Counted from the first letter of the stretch, positions 38,166 through 48,343 are shown. The stretch is 64,000 nt of DNA from Psychrobacter sp. TAE2020 (GCF_018919485.1 NZ_JAHLMU010000001.1:1051373-1115372); one strand, 5' to 3'. Notes: generated from the letters alone by a model not told the origin. A program made the numbers and translations.

Positions 38166-40487
38166 ATGACCGAACCAACCACGCCCGCAGCTGCGCAAGC
38201 GCCCTTATCAACCTCATTGCCAGTAGCAGCGCCAGATTTAGCGCTTGAGCTTATCATCACTTGTGCTGATGGGCTAGAAGCACCACTACAGACTGAGCTA
38301 ACCAGCTTTGGTATCGCCAGTGAAATCAAAAGTACAGGGCGTCTAAACGTCAGCGGATCCTTACGTGATTTATATACTATTTGCTTGTGGTCGCGGGTAG
38401 CCTCTAGAGTATTAATGCTGATCAAACGCAAAAATATCAATGCTGAATATGATGTAGCAGAGCAATTATATGGTCTAGCCAAGTCGATCAATTGGACTGA
38501 GCAATTTAAGCTTGAGCAGACTTTTGCTATTCGATTATCAGTAGATAAGCGTGTAGCGGTCAGCCAACAGTTCGCTATGTTGCGTATCAAAGATGCGATT
38601 GCCGATACTTTTAATGAGGTCTATGACAGCCGCCCAAATGTCGACAGCAAAAACCCAGATTTTGCTATTTTTGCAACGGTAAATGATAAGCAAGCCGAAC
38701 TGTATTTAGATTTATCTGGTACTAGCTTACATCGTCGTGGTTATCGTGTAGCTATGACCGATGCTCCGTTAAAAGAAAACTTAGCAGCAGCTCTGTTATA
38801 CAGTGCGGGCTGGCATAAGCAGAATGAGACTGATAACACGCCTTTTTATAATGCGCTAATCGATCCGATGTGTGGCTCAGGTACTTTTATTATCGAAGCG
38901 CTGCTAATGCATTGCGATTATGCGGTTGGCATTGATAAGGCCGCCAATCAGTTTGGTTTTTATCAGTGGCAGCATCACGATGAGACCTTATGGATGGCGA
39001 TGGTGGATGAGGCGCAAACCCGATTCCGTGACGCTTTAACTATTGCTTGCGAGCAACCGGATACTCTACCGCTAATCTTAGGCTTTGATGCCGATAGTGG
39101 CGCGATACTGGCTACTGAGAAAAATTTAATTGCCGCCGGTTTACAAGACTTGTTACCGCTGATAGACCTTGAGACTCGTGCCCTTGATCAACTTAATAGT
39201 ACTTTAAGTCCGATGGTCAAAGACGGTAGATTGAGTAATCCACTGATCATTACCAATCCGCCTTATGGTGAGCGTCTAGGCGATGAGGAGAATATTCGTC
39301 CTCTTTATCAGGCTATAGGGCTTATCCTGCAGGATAGCTTTGCTGGTAGCGACGTCAATCCTATGGTTGGTATCTTAGCTTCCAATGTCGAACAAGTCGA
39401 TATTCTGCCTATTAGCGAGCCAAAAACTCTGCGTTGTCATAATGGTGCTATCACGGTTTATTTCCGTTACGGTAAGCTAATCCCTGGCCAAGTTGGCAAT
39501 CTAATGAGTCGTTTTGAGAAGCGTGAGATTGATACTGAGGAAGGCCAAGATTTTATCAACCGTCTACAAAAGAATCTCGGTCGCCTCAGAAAACAAGCTA
39601 CTAAAGAGAACGTCAGCAATATACGTGTCTATGATGCCGATCTGCCTGACTTTAAGGTCGCCATTGATCTATATGGTGATTATGTGCACGTACAAGAGTA
39701 TGCACCGCCTAAGACTATCCCACCTGAAACCGCTAGAAAGCGCTTTAACTTAGCATTGATGGGTATCCGTGAAGTTTTAGGCATTAACCGTGAGCAAGTC
39801 TTTATCAAGACTCGTGCTCGCCAGTCGGGTAATGACCAGTATAGTAAGCAAGGCAATACCGAGAAGAAAGGCAAATTCTATATCGCTCGTGAAGACGACG
39901 CTTATTTTTATGTCAACTTCACTGATTATTTAGATACTGGTTTGTTTATTGATCACCGTAATATGCGCGCACGCATTAAAGACAATAGCCGTGGCAAAGC
40001 GGTACTGAACTTGTTTGCTTACACTTGTACTGCTAGTGTCCATGCTGCCCTTGCTGGTGCCAAAAAAGTGACTAGCGTTGATTTATCACAAAACTATCTA
40101 GACTGGGGTAAGCAAAACTTCGTGCTTAATGGTCTTGATGTTAGCCGTAATAAATATCAGTTCGTCGCTGCGGATATTTTTGAGTGGATTAAAGACAATA
40201 CTGAACAGTTCGATATTATATTTATTGATCCCCCTACTTTTTCTAACTCAAAGAAGTTCCAAGGTACTTTTGATGTTCAGCGCGATCATTCGGCACTGAT
40301 CAATCGAGCAATGAACCGCCTAACTGCTGATGGGGTCTTGTATTTCTCTAACAACTTTACCCGCTTTGAGCTCGATGAGCAGCTGACTGAGCGTTATGAT
40401 ATTGTCGATGTGACTCAAGAGACTATTGGTTTCGACTTCAATGTCAAAAAACCTATTCATCAGAGCTTTGAGATTCGTCATCGCTAA
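38166..40487 (+). CDS. rlmL: Bifunctional 23S rRNA methyltransferase RlmKL
   Basis: It methylates 23S rRNA at G2445 (m2G, RlmL part) and G2069 (m7G, RlmK part). The 773-residue fusion has an N-terminal THUMP domain, the first methyltransferase (IDPMCGSGTFIIEALL; ITNPPYGERLG catalytic NPPY) and the C-terminal RlmK domain (LNLFAYTCTASVHAALAGA; IFIDPPTFSNSKKFQGTFD). It is about 70 residues longer than in E. coli. ACAGGTATCCGT precedes the ATG. It is the last housekeeping gene before the Ter region. Confidence 0.95.
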   Translation: MTEPTTPAAAQAPLSTSLPVAAPDLALELIITCADGLEAPLQTELTSFGIASEIKSTGRLNVSGSLRDLYTICLWSRVASRVLMLIKRKNINAEYDVAEQLYGLAKSINWTEQFKLEQTFAIRLSVDKRVAVSQQFAMLRIKDAIADTFNEVYDSRPNVDSKNPDFAIFATVNDKQAELYLDLSGTSLHRRGYRVAMTDAPLKENLAAALLYSAGWHKQNETDNTPFYNALIDPMCGSGTFIIEALLMHCDYAVGIDKAANQFGFYQWQHHDETLWMAMVDEAQTRFRDALTIACEQPDTLPLILGFDADSGAILATEKNLIAAGLQDLLPLIDLETRALDQLNSTLSPMVKDGRLSNPLIITNPPYGERLGDEENIRPLYQAIGLILQDSFAGSDVNPMVGILASNVEQVDILPISEPKTLRCHNGAITVYFRYGKLIPGQVGNLMSRFEKREIDTEEGQDFINRLQKNLGRLRKQATKENVSNIRVYDADLPDFKVAIDLYGDYVHVQEYAPPKTIPPETARKRFNLALMGIREVLGINREQVFIKTRARQSGNDQYSKQGNTEKKGKFYIAREDDAYFYVNFTDYLDTGLFIDHRNMRARIKDNSRGKAVLNLFAYTCTASVHAALAGAKKVTSVDLSQNYLDWGKQNFVLNGLDVSRNKYQFVAADIFEWIKDNTEQFDIIFIDPPTFSNSKKFQGTFDVQRDHSALINRAMNRLTADGVLYFSNNFTRFELDEQLTERYDIVDVTQETIGFDFNVKKPIHQSFEIRHR

Positions 40488-40704
40488 TCACTTGCAACAG
40501 CAAAACCGTCTAACCAGCTGTTTTGCTGTGCAAAGCAGCTAAATTTATAGCAAAACTACATAAACCTTAATAACAATGACCTTATCAGCTTTGATTGGGT
40601 CATTTATTGTTGTTATGATAGACCGTTCCTAAATAATATATATCTTCATTCGTTTAGCTTCTTTGCTCTTAAAATAATTTTATTCTAATAAAAAGGACAT
40701 AACC

Positions 40705-41280
40705 ATGGCTTTATCATTAAATAAAGGCGGTAACCTATCGCTAACCAAAACTGATCCTAACTTAACCAAATTACTTATTGGCTTAGGCTGGGATGAACGT
40801 GCTACTTCAGGGGCCGAGTTCGACCTAGATGCCAGTGTGTTTTTATTGAGTACTGCTGGCAAAGTGCGCGGCGACCACGATTTTATTTTTTATAATCAGC
40901 TAAAATCTGATAACGGTGCTGTTGAGCATACTGGCGACAACCGCACTGGCGAAGGTGATGGTGATGATGAATTGGTTAAAGTTAACTTAACTCAAGTCCC
41001 AGCTGATGTAGACAAAATCGTCGTAACAGTTACCATTCATGATGCGGCTGCACGTAGTCAAAACTTTGGTCAAGTTGCTAACGCTTTTATCCGTGTTGTT
41101 AATGAAGAAACGGGCACTGAAGTGGTACGCTTTGACTTAGCAGAAGACTACTCTGTCGAAACCGCAATGGTATTCGGTGAAGTCTATCGCCATAACAACG
41201 AGTGGAAATTTCGCGCAGTAGGTCAAGGCTATGCCGGTGGTCTGCAAGCTATGTGTCAGCAGTATGGCGTTGATATCTAA
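40705..41280 (+). CDS. terD: TerD family protein (TerD1)
   Basis: A 191-residue calcium-binding TerD domain protein, cytosolic, of the tellurite/stress-resistance group. Diagnostic features are [12 protein letters not shown] at the N-terminus, [21 protein letters not shown] and the acidic calcium loop [15 protein letters not shown], ending in [14 protein letters not shown]. Length is normal. It is closely similar to the gene at 50031, indicating duplication. AAAAGGACATAACC precedes the ATG. TerD proteins act with TerC membrane proteins, one of which follows after 313 bp. Confidence 0.96.
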   Translation: MALSLNKGGNLSLTKTDPNLTKLLIGLGWDERATSGAEFDLDASVFLLSTAGKVRGDHDFIFYNQLKSDNGAVEHTGDNRTGEGDGDDELVKVNLTQVPADVDKIVVTVTIHDAAARSQNFGQVANAFIRVVNEETGTEVVRFDLAEDYSVETAMVFGEVYRHNNEWKFRAVGQGYAGGLQAMCQQYGVDI

Positions 41281-41593
41281 TTCTCAATTTAGTCTCAATA
41301 TTTTTATAATAGATAGTGGACCATCCAATATCGGCTGGGTATAAAAAATTGATATACAGTCCTTAGCCCATATCATGGGTTGACTAAGCATGAAGTACAA
41401 ATAATTGCAAAACTATGCATTTTTTAGTAGTAAAACCTTCGGCAATGGTTTATCTTTCTATTGATTTTTATTTATAACTATACTCAAAAAGTAGCTAGCA
41501 ATAGCTGCTTTTTATAGTATAGGCTTAGGTTATTTCCTCAGCGACAAACCAGCTTTAACGACATTAGCTTTATGCAATCAGACAGGACATGTC
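41281..41593. other. Intergenic region terD1-terC-like
   Basis: 313 bp. A weak terminator-like hairpin AGTAGCT-AGCAAT-AGCTGCT with five T's lies at 41490-41513. The remainder probably contains a promoter for the terC-like gene. No other structure seen. Confidence 0.4.
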
Positions 41594-42700
41594 ATGAGAC
41601 ATTTTTATTTAGATTTTATCTTTACCGCTATCGCTTTAGCGGTAGCCGCATGGTGGGGGTATTCACATAGCGGTATGAGCGGGCTCATATCTACGCTATC
41701 GATTACTGCTATTTTGGCAGTTATGGAAATCTCGTTATCTTTCGACAACGCAGTAGTCAATGCTTCAGTGCTCAAGGGCTGGGATGACTTTTGGAAGATG
41801 ATTTTCTTGACTGTGGGTATTTTGGTTGCCGTCTTTGGTATGCGCCTAGTATTCCCGATCGTCATTGTTGCCGTCACCGCTGACTTAGGAATGATGCAAG
41901 TTATCGACTTGGCCTTGAATGATCCAAAACAATACTCAGCTAAACTACTAGCGCATCATGCTGAAATTTCAGCTTTTGGTGGTATGTTCCTATTACTAGT
42001 ATTCTTAAACTTTGTCTTTGATGATAAAGAAGTACACTGGTTTGATTGGCTTGAAAGCCGCTTAGCCAAATTTGGTCAAGTCGATGCTATGAGTGTATTT
42101 GTTGCGCTAGTAATTTTGATGATTTCTCTAACTTGGGTTCAACCTGACCAGTCCGCTGCAGTGCTAATAGCCGGCGTCTGGGGTATCTTAATATACTTAG
42201 GGGTACAAGTAATTTCTGGTATGTTAGAGGGTGACTTAGAAGAGGAATTAGAGGGTGAAGGCAGTAGTGCTGGCAGCACTGGTGCTGCAGGTAGTGCTAT
42301 TATGAAAGGCGGTATTATAGGCTTCTTATACTTAGAAGTGCTCGATGCCTCATTCAGTTTCGATGGTGTTATCGGTGCCTTTGCTATTACTAACGACGTT
42401 ATCGTTATCATGTTAGGCTTAGCTATTGGTGCGATGTTTGTACGTTCTATGACTATCTTCTTAGTAGATAAAGGTACATTGGACGAATTTATCTATCTTG
42501 AGCATGGTGCGCATTACGCTATTGGTGCCTTAGCCCTTATTATGTTGATATCGATGAAGTTCCATGTGCCAGAGCTTATCACTGGTCTTATCGGTATTGC
42601 CTTTATCGGTTGGGCGTTATTAGCATCCCTTAAGCATCGTCGACAAGAAGCTTTGAAAGCGACCAATGATCCTGATTTAAAGACCAGACAATTAGATTAA
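41594..42700 (+). CDS. TerC-like membrane protein (DUF475 family)
   Basis: A 368-residue inner-membrane protein with about nine helices. MEISLSFDNAVVNASVLKG and EVLDASFSFDGVIGAFA are the paired acidic membrane motifs of the TerC/DUF475 group, thought to bind or transport metal ions. Between the halves is an acidic, Gly/Ser-rich cytosolic loop (GDLEEELEGEGSSAGSTGAA). It is the membrane partner expected for the TerD proteins in this region. AGGACATGTC precedes the ATG and a strong terminator follows. It is not the shorter Alx/TerC type. Confidence 0.9.
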   Translation: MRHFYLDFIFTAIALAVAAWWGYSHSGMSGLISTLSITAILAVMEISLSFDNAVVNASVLKGWDDFWKMIFLTVGILVAVFGMRLVFPIVIVAVTADLGMMQVIDLALNDPKQYSAKLLAHHAEISAFGGMFLLLVFLNFVFDDKEVHWFDWLESRLAKFGQVDAMSVFVALVILMISLTWVQPDQSAAVLIAGVWGILIYLGVQVISGMLEGDLEEELEGEGSSAGSTGAAGSAIMKGGIIGFLYLEVLDASFSFDGVIGAFAITNDVIVIMLGLAIGAMFVRSMTIFLVDKGTLDEFIYLEHGAHYAIGALALIMLISMKFHVPELITGLIGIAFIGWALLASLKHRRQEALKATNDPDLKTRQLD

Positions 42701-42739
42701 TTTAGTCATTTAAATTAATTCAGAGCTGTCAGAAAAATT

Positions 42740-42779
42740 AACAGGCTGTAGCAATTATTCGCTACCGCCTGTTTTTTTT
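42740..42779 (+). terminator. Terminator after the terC-like gene
   Basis: AACAGGC-T-GTAGC paired with GCTAC-C-GCCTGTT around AATTATTC, then eight T's. Confidence 0.85.
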
Positions 42780-42979
42780 ATGGGTAATACTTTAGATATA
42801 GTATTATAAATTGGCATGTGTAGAGGGTACTTTATACAGCGATTTACTAGAGGCAAAAGACCAAGATAAGCTTAGTAGCTAAGGGGGTGTCATTATTTAT
42901 AAAAAATTATTCTTTTAAGTGTTCCTGAAGCACGAGGCATCCATTAAGGCCTAATGATTATCAGTATGTTTTGTATTTA

Positions 42980-43531
42980 TTATCTCTCTCCTACTAACAT
43001 ACTTACCACACTATGAATATCCCAATCTAAGTCACGCTGCTCAGTTTGAGCGGCTACGATAATGCCCTCGCCAAATATAAATAAGCTATCGGCTTTTTGT
43101 TGAGGATTATCTGTACCTAAGCTCTTAAACTGCGCCAATAGCAACTGTCTAACTTTAAACTTATGATCGCGCGCAATTTGATGGGGAATATCTTCTGAAC
43201 TGGCGAACTCAGCACAGGCATTAATAAACATACAGCCATAAAAGTTATCGGATGACGTCCATTGGATTAAAAACTCTAGATAGCTTATCGCTATAGTAGT
43301 AGTGGTTTGGCTATTCAAGTTACTAAGGCTATTCGTTAATTGACCTATAAAGCATTCATGGCGATACGCCAACACCGCCTCAATCAGTCCTTCTTTATTG
43401 CCAAAATGTGCATATAGCGTGCGCTTGGTCGTGCCTGCTTGCTTTGCTAATAGATCTACACCACTAGCATGAAAGCCATGCTGGTAAAAGACCTCATAGC
43501 TTTTATAGAGTATGGTATCACGCAGTGCCAT
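42980..43531 (-). CDS. TetR family transcriptional regulator
   Basis: A 183-residue repressor with an N-terminal helix-turn-helix (GVDLLAKQAGTTKRTLYAHF) and a C-terminal ligand domain. AAGGAATGATTA precedes the ATG. It is divergent from the HPP gene; a perfect palindrome and a second similar site lie in the shared 256-bp region and are the likely operators, so it should repress itself and probably the HPP gene. The ligand is unknown. Confidence 0.92.
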   Translation of the reverse strand: MALRDTILYKSYEVFYQHGFHASGVDLLAKQAGTTKRTLYAHFGNKEGLIEAVLAYRHECFIGQLTNSLSNLNSQTTTTIAISYLEFLIQWTSSDNFYGCMFINACAEFASSEDIPHQIARDHKFKVRQLLLAQFKSLGTDNPQQKADSLFIFGEGIIVAAQTEQRDLDWDIHSVVSMLVGER

Positions 43532-43572
43532 TAATCATTCCTTACTTATTCAAAATAAAGCTAGAATATTTA

Positions 43573-43588
43573 TATACCGTTCGGTATA
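43573..43588. promoter_or_regulatory. TetR-type operator 1
   Basis: TATACCGTTCGGTATA, a perfect 16-bp dyad around TT, 42 bp upstream of the TetR start. Confidence 0.75.
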
Positions 43589-43608
43589 CTAAAGATAACG
43601 TTTAAAAA

Positions 43609-43624
43609 TATACCTATCAGTATA
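43609..43624. promoter_or_regulatory. TetR-type operator 2 (imperfect)
   Basis: TATACCTATCAGTATA matches operator 1 at 13 of 16 positions, with the start exactly 36 bp away. It lies on the side of the HPP gene. Confidence 0.6.
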
Positions 43625-43787
43625 TCTCTAACTCAATAGAATCATTGTTAATTTTTAAAAAAGTAGAAAAGCTATAGTGATAAGCGGTGAACTTAAAATG
43701 TTAGCCTTAAAAGGATAAGATCGTCGCAAATTGTTAAATTTATTTACAGTTGTAGGACGTAAGTTGTAGAACTTAAAGGAAAAAATA

Positions 43788-44330
43788 ATGATTCAGATAT
43801 TTCGTTTAGATAAGTTTAAAGGCCAAGCAGAACCTTGCCCAAAAAGACTACCAATATGGATGATAATAATAGCGTGGGCTGGTGGGACCATAGCTACTGC
43901 TAGCTTAGCCCTCATTGGTGAATGGCAAGACATGATGATGATTTTGGGATCGTTTGGAGCTAGTTGTTTGTTGATATTTGCTTATCCCAGAAGTCCCTTT
44001 GCCCAGCCGAGAAGTGTCATTGGTGGGCACTGTATAGCCACCCTGACTGGCTTAGTATTTATGAGCTTATTCGGTGTGCATTGGTGGAGCTTGGCGACTG
44101 CCGTGGGTACAGCGATAGCATTAATGCTACTGTTTCGAATGCCGCATCCACCTGCAGGTTCAAACCCATTAATCGTGATGATTGGCGGGGCCAGTTGGCA
44201 GTTTTTAATTACTCCGACATTAATAGGGTCAGTGACACTAGTTTTGGTGGCGCTGATTTATAACAACTTAACTAGTGATTTAAAAGGTAATGAGAGTAAA
44301 AGTAGGCAGTATCCGACCTATTGGTGGTAG
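43788..44330 (+). CDS. HPP family membrane protein
   Basis: A 180-residue membrane protein with about four to five helices. FRMPHPPAGSNPLIVM carries the HPP motif that names the family, and GSFGASCLLIFAYPRSPFAQ is the conserved first motif. Plant and cyanobacterial members transport nitrite; the substrate here is unknown. AAAGGAAAAAATA precedes the ATG. Control by the divergent TetR regulator is likely. Confidence 0.9.
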   Translation: MIQIFRLDKFKGQAEPCPKRLPIWMIIIAWAGGTIATASLALIGEWQDMMMILGSFGASCLLIFAYPRSPFAQPRSVIGGHCIATLTGLVFMSLFGVHWWSLATAVGTAIALMLLFRMPHPPAGSNPLIVMIGGASWQFLITPTLIGSVTLVLVALIYNNLTSDLKGNESKSRQYPTYWW

Positions 44331-44508
44331 GATAATTAACTCTGTAAACCAGACAAAAACAGACTTATAACCTAATTGTTTGATGCTTATAACGAAATGG
44401 AATAACAACATCGTCACTTAGCGCTAGACCTTATGAGCTAGATCAGGATAATGACCCAGATTGATTTTTAGGTTTTCTTTATATTTTTCGGTGTTTAAGG
44501 TCTTTATC

Positions 44509-45888
44509 ATGATGTTATTATTATTAGTTGCTGTTTTTATAGTACTGCTCTATGGCTTATGGCGTTATCACCGCCAAAGTGATTCCTTGAGTCGCAGTGT
44601 GTTTCTTGGTCTATTTCTAGGTGTTGTTTACGGCCTGATACTCTCAGCTCTTAACGTTGATACGACTGACTTCTTACCTTGGATCAATATCGTCGGCAAT
44701 GGCTACGTGAATTTATTAAAAATGATTGCTATGCCTTTAGTCTTCATCTCGATATTGGCCGCTATTGCTCGCTTAGAAAAAGCCTCTATGATCGGTTCAA
44801 TGAGCTTTTGGATCATCAGCACCTTACTTGTTACTACCGGTATCGCTGCTTTAGATGGGGCTATTATCGCCAACTTATTCCATCTTGATGCCAGCTCAAT
44901 CGTACAAGGTCAATCAGAAATCGCTCGTGGCCAAAGTATGGTAGAGAGCAGTACAGAAGTTGCGGACTTAACGATTCCAGGTTTAATCTTAAGCTTTATT
45001 CCTACTAGTATCGGTGGTACATTCGCTGGGTTAGAAAGTACCTCGATGATAGCAGCAGTAGTCATTGCCAGCTTATTAGGTGTGGCAGCGTTGACGGTTA
45101 ATAAGAATGATCCCGAAAAAGGCACAGTCATCATTCGCACTATCGATGTCTTACAAAGCTGGATCATGGCTTTAGTGCGCTTTATCATCCGCTTGACCCC
45201 TTATGGTATCTTAGCATTGATGATTAAAGTGATAGTCACCACTGATGCTACTGCTATCTGGCAATTGGCCAAGTTCTTACTGGCCTCTTATGTTGCTCTA
45301 TTTATCATGCTAATAGTGCACGCTTTTATTATAATGTTGACAGGCCGCTCACCTATTGCGCATTTTAAGAAAATTGCCCCTGTACTGACCTTTGCCTTTA
45401 CCTCACGTAGCTCTGCCGCTTCTATTCCACTGAATATTGATGCGCAAGTTAATGAGCTTGGCGTGGCTAAACCTATCGCCAACTTTTCTGCATCTTTCGG
45501 CGCTACTATTGGGCAAAATGGTTGTGCTGGTGTTTATCCTGCCATGCTAGCGATTATGATTGCTCCAACGATGGGCATTGACCCTTGGAACGCAGGCTTT
45601 CTAGCTTCTGTAGTGGGTATTTCTATGATCGCCTCATTCGGCGTGGCCGGTGTAGGCGGTGGTGCAACGTTTGCTGCTATCATCGTGTTATCGACTTTAG
45701 GCATGCCGTTAGAGCTAGCCGGACTGTTGATTTCAATCGAGCCGTTAATCGATATGATGCGCACACTAGTGAATGTCAGTGGCTCTATCACTTCCGGTGT
45801 CGTTGGCAACCGTATTCTCGGTAAATCTATCGAAGCCGATGGATTTGTAGGCACTACGGTTGATAACGTGGCTTATAAGGCGAGCTAA
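44509..45888 (+). CDS. tcyP: L-cystine/cation symporter, TcyP type
   Basis: A 459-residue inner-membrane carrier of the dicarboxylate/amino acid:cation symporter family. INIVGNGYVNLLKMIAMPLV closely resembles E. coli TcyP (YdjN), and TSRSSAASIPLN is the serine-rich hairpin SxSSAAxxP typical of this branch. VTFAAI-type HP2 and AGVYPAMLAIM segments follow. This suggests cystine uptake. An in-frame TTG at 44461 exists; the ATG pair at 44509/44512 is the better start. It lies 416 bp before a regulator/exporter pair that may also relate to cysteine. Confidence 0.85.
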   Translation: MMLLLLVAVFIVLLYGLWRYHRQSDSLSRSVFLGLFLGVVYGLILSALNVDTTDFLPWINIVGNGYVNLLKMIAMPLVFISILAAIARLEKASMIGSMSFWIISTLLVTTGIAALDGAIIANLFHLDASSIVQGQSEIARGQSMVESSTEVADLTIPGLILSFIPTSIGGTFAGLESTSMIAAVVIASLLGVAALTVNKNDPEKGTVIIRTIDVLQSWIMALVRFIIRLTPYGILALMIKVIVTTDATAIWQLAKFLLASYVALFIMLIVHAFIIMLTGRSPIAHFKKIAPVLTFAFTSRSSAASIPLNIDAQVNELGVAKPIANFSASFGATIGQNGCAGVYPAMLAIMIAPTMGIDPWNAGFLASVVGISMIASFGVAGVGGGATFAAIIVLSTLGMPLELAGLLISIEPLIDMMRTLVNVSGSITSGVVGNRILGKSIEADGFVGTTVDNVAYKAS

Positions 45889-46304
45889 GCTTATAACTGC
45901 CATCTTAGACACTGACTCAAGAGAGTCGTTATAAGAAGCTGCTATTTCTATGAAAGAGAATCACTTTAAAGTCTTTAATTTGGTTCTCTTTCATAACCAT
46001 TATGCTTATATCTGATACCAGCATACTTTTTAGCAATCTACCAAGATTCCTACTAAAACCTATTTAGGATTCAATCAGCAAAATTAAACCAGACTCCATA
46101 AAGTGGTAATAGCATAAAAATGTCCCAATCTGTTCGGTCATTGGCGCCTAGCAAATCGCAGCGGCATGTTAAGGCTTGTACAATAGCGGTTATCAAACAA
46201 AAAATAATGATAGCCAGTATTACAACAACCTCCTTTTAAGGCTAAACCAATAGCTGTGCTTTTAATCAATACTTGCAGCTTTTATTTAAAGGAAGACTCA
46301 GCCA
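45889..46304. other. Intergenic region tcyP-AraC regulator
   Basis: 416 bp. A perfect 12-bp inverted repeat (TATGAAAGAGAA / TTCTCTTTCATA) at 45949-45995 has a 23-base loop and may end tcyP transcription. The remainder holds the promoter of the regulator, not clearly recognisable. Confidence 0.45.
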
Positions 46305-47372
46305 TTGCCACAACCTCAGCAAAATCCGCTCACTATTCACGTTTATTTTGTGGTATTGGAAGGTTCATTAGGGCTCGACCTAATCGGCCCCGCTGAGGCT
46401 TTACGCATTGCCAATCGAGTATTACAGGCGCAAGCGCATATTCAAGCCCATCATGAAGACCCACTATTTAAGGTACACTATGTAGGGTTTGCCGAGTCCG
46501 CAACATTATCTACAGGGTTAATCGTCAGCCAAATTCAGCCAATGCCTGACCCAAAAAACTTATTGTTAATGCCATCAATGGCTTGGATAGTTATTTTAGG
46601 TCAAGAAGGCAGTGAGCCTCTAAACCCCAATCTACCACACCATAAGCAGCTTATTGCTTGGCTGACTGATTTACCGATTAAAAAACACCAGCTAGAGATT
46701 ATTACTGTCTGCGCAGGTAGCTTATTTTTAGGCTATGCAGGACTGCTAAGCAATCGTAAAGTCACCACCCATCATCTGGATTTGGACGAGCTCGCTCTCA
46801 TTGCTCCTGATTGTCAGCTGCAACAAGACTGCGTGTTTGTAGAGGATGGTGCGATTGCTAGCAGTGCTGGGGTGACTACAGGTATTGACTTGATGGTACA
46901 TAAAATCGCCCAAGTTTGCGGTGAGATAGTAGCTAGTGAAGTGGCTCAGTGGCTGGTCATGCCGCAGAGGCGCACTGCTAAGCATAGCCAGTTTTCTGAG
47001 CTGCTCACGCATCGCTCGCATCTGCATCCTGCGGTACATCGAGTTCAGGCCGCTATCACCTTAGAACCAAAAGCGGCGTGGTCAATGCAAAGCTTAGCAG
47101 ATTTGGCTCACACTTCACCTCGGCATTTAACCCGATTGTTTAAGCAGAACACGGATATCTCTGTCATGCAGTACGTTAATTTAGTGCGGCTTAGCCTTGC
47201 CAAGTCAGCATTATCCACAGGGCTTAGCGTGACTAAAGCGGCAGATATTGCTGGATTTAGCTCTGATGTTCAGTTGAGAAGAGCTTGGCATATATTTAAT
47301 GAGTCGGGTACGCCGTCTAGCTATTATCGTGCTGCTCCCTCACAACACGCCAACTCAAAGGATAATCAATGA
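46305..47372 (+). CDS. GATase1-AraC family transcriptional regulator
   Basis: A 355-residue regulator with an N-terminal DJ-1/PfpI-like (GATase1) domain (VYFVVLEGSLGLDLIGPAEALR; ITVCAGSLFLGYAGLL with the nucleophile-elbow Cys) and a C-terminal AraC pair of helix-turn-helices (MQSLADLAHTSPRHLTRLFK; VTKAADIAGFSSDVQLRRAW). The best start is TTG preceded by AAAGGAAG; no ATG occurs for the first 80 residues. Its stop overlaps the next ATG by four bases (ATGA), so it is co-translated with the exporter and probably controls it. Confidence 0.92.
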   Translation: MPQPQQNPLTIHVYFVVLEGSLGLDLIGPAEALRIANRVLQAQAHIQAHHEDPLFKVHYVGFAESATLSTGLIVSQIQPMPDPKNLLLMPSMAWIVILGQEGSEPLNPNLPHHKQLIAWLTDLPIKKHQLEIITVCAGSLFLGYAGLLSNRKVTTHHLDLDELALIAPDCQLQQDCVFVEDGAIASSAGVTTGIDLMVHKIAQVCGEIVASEVAQWLVMPQRRTAKHSQFSELLTHRSHLHPAVHRVQAAITLEPKAAWSMQSLADLAHTSPRHLTRLFKQNTDISVMQYVNLVRLSLAKSALSTGLSVTKAADIAGFSSDVQLRRAWHIFNESGTPSSYYRAAPSQHANSKDNQ

Positions 47373-48343
47373 CCCCACTACACCTTGCGCTTGCTGTCAT
47401 TGTCACCCTAATCTGGGGTATCAATTTTACCTTTATTGCTTGGTCGCTTGAGAGCTTTCCGCCGCTGATGCTGAGCGCCATGCGTTTCTTTTTTACTGCC
47501 ATTCCCTTGGTGCTATTTATCAAGCCACCTGAGTTTAACCGCACCCTATTCATTTATGCCATCGGCACCTTTGTGATGCAATACGCCTTTGTATTCACTG
47601 CCATGCACCTTGGTGCCTCAGCTGGCTTGACGGCGCTGCTATTGCAATTACAGATATTTATCACTGTATCGCTCGCCTATTTTATGCTGGGTGAGCCTGT
47701 TAGCCGAATGCAGCTTGTGGGGATGGTCATTGGCGTATTGGGGCTGGCAGTGATTGCGACCAACTTAGGCGGGGATATGCCGCTGCTTGGGTTTATTTGT
47801 ATTTTGATTGCCGCTACAGGCTGGAGCTTTGGCAATATTGCCTCCAAACAGGCTTCGAGTCAGGCAGCAAAGCCACTGTCTGCAAACACACCTCAACCTA
47901 TTAATACAATAGTAAGTCTAGCGCCAGTAACTACTGCACAGTCAGCGCCATTATCAGCATTATCGCTGGTGGTTTGGGGCGGCTTAATAGCCTGTGTGAT
48001 CTTGACTATTGCTTCATTAATATTTGAGACCGATAGTTGGCAAGTTGCGACATTTACGCACGCCTCAATGAAATCTTGGTGGGCACTTGTCTTTATTGTC
48101 TATATCTCTACCCTAGTTGGATTTGGATTATGGGCATTGTTATTGAGTGAAAATAACGCCTCAAAGGTAACACCGTTTGCGCTACTCGTGCCCATATTTG
48201 GCATGATAACGTCGGTGCTACTCACTGGTGAAGTGGTAACTTGGTGGAAGATGTTGGCGATGGGGTTAATTTTATTGGGATTGGTGCTGGCGAATTTAAA
48301 GCGCAGCCATTTTGTGCGACAGGCGAAGCCTAGGTTAAGTTGA
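47369..48343 (+). CDS. EamA family transporter (YdeD-like)
   Basis: A 324-residue drug/metabolite exporter with ten predicted helices in two EamA halves (AVIVTLIWGINFTFIAWSLE; ATGWSFGNIASKQASSQ). Resemblance to YdeD/EamA, the O-acetylserine/cysteine exporter, is suggestive only. Its base composition is clearly GC-richer than its surroundings (34 G/C in the 60 bases from 47581). It overlaps the upstream regulator by ATGA. A Ser/Ala/Pro-rich loop of about 45 residues in the middle is unusual. Confidence 0.85.
   Translation: MTPLHLALAVIVTLIWGINFTFIAWSLESFPPLMLSAMRFFFTAIPLVLFIKPPEFNRTLFIYAIGTFVMQYAFVFTAMHLGASAGLTALLLQLQIFITVSLAYFMLGEPVSRMQLVGMVIGVLGLAVIATNLGGDMPLLGFICILIAATGWSFGNIASKQASSQAAKPLSANTPQPINTIVSLAPVTTAQSAPLSALSLVVWGGLIACVILTIASLIFETDSWQVATFTHASMKSWWALVFIVYISTLVGFGLWALLLSENNASKVTPFALLVPIFGMITSVLLTGEVVTWWKMLAMGLILLGLVLANLKRSHFVRQAKPRLS

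Noticed and set aside
45949..45995. Insertion-sequence terminal repeats
   Set aside because: The 12-bp inverted repeat encloses only 23 bases and no transposase; a hairpin is more likely.
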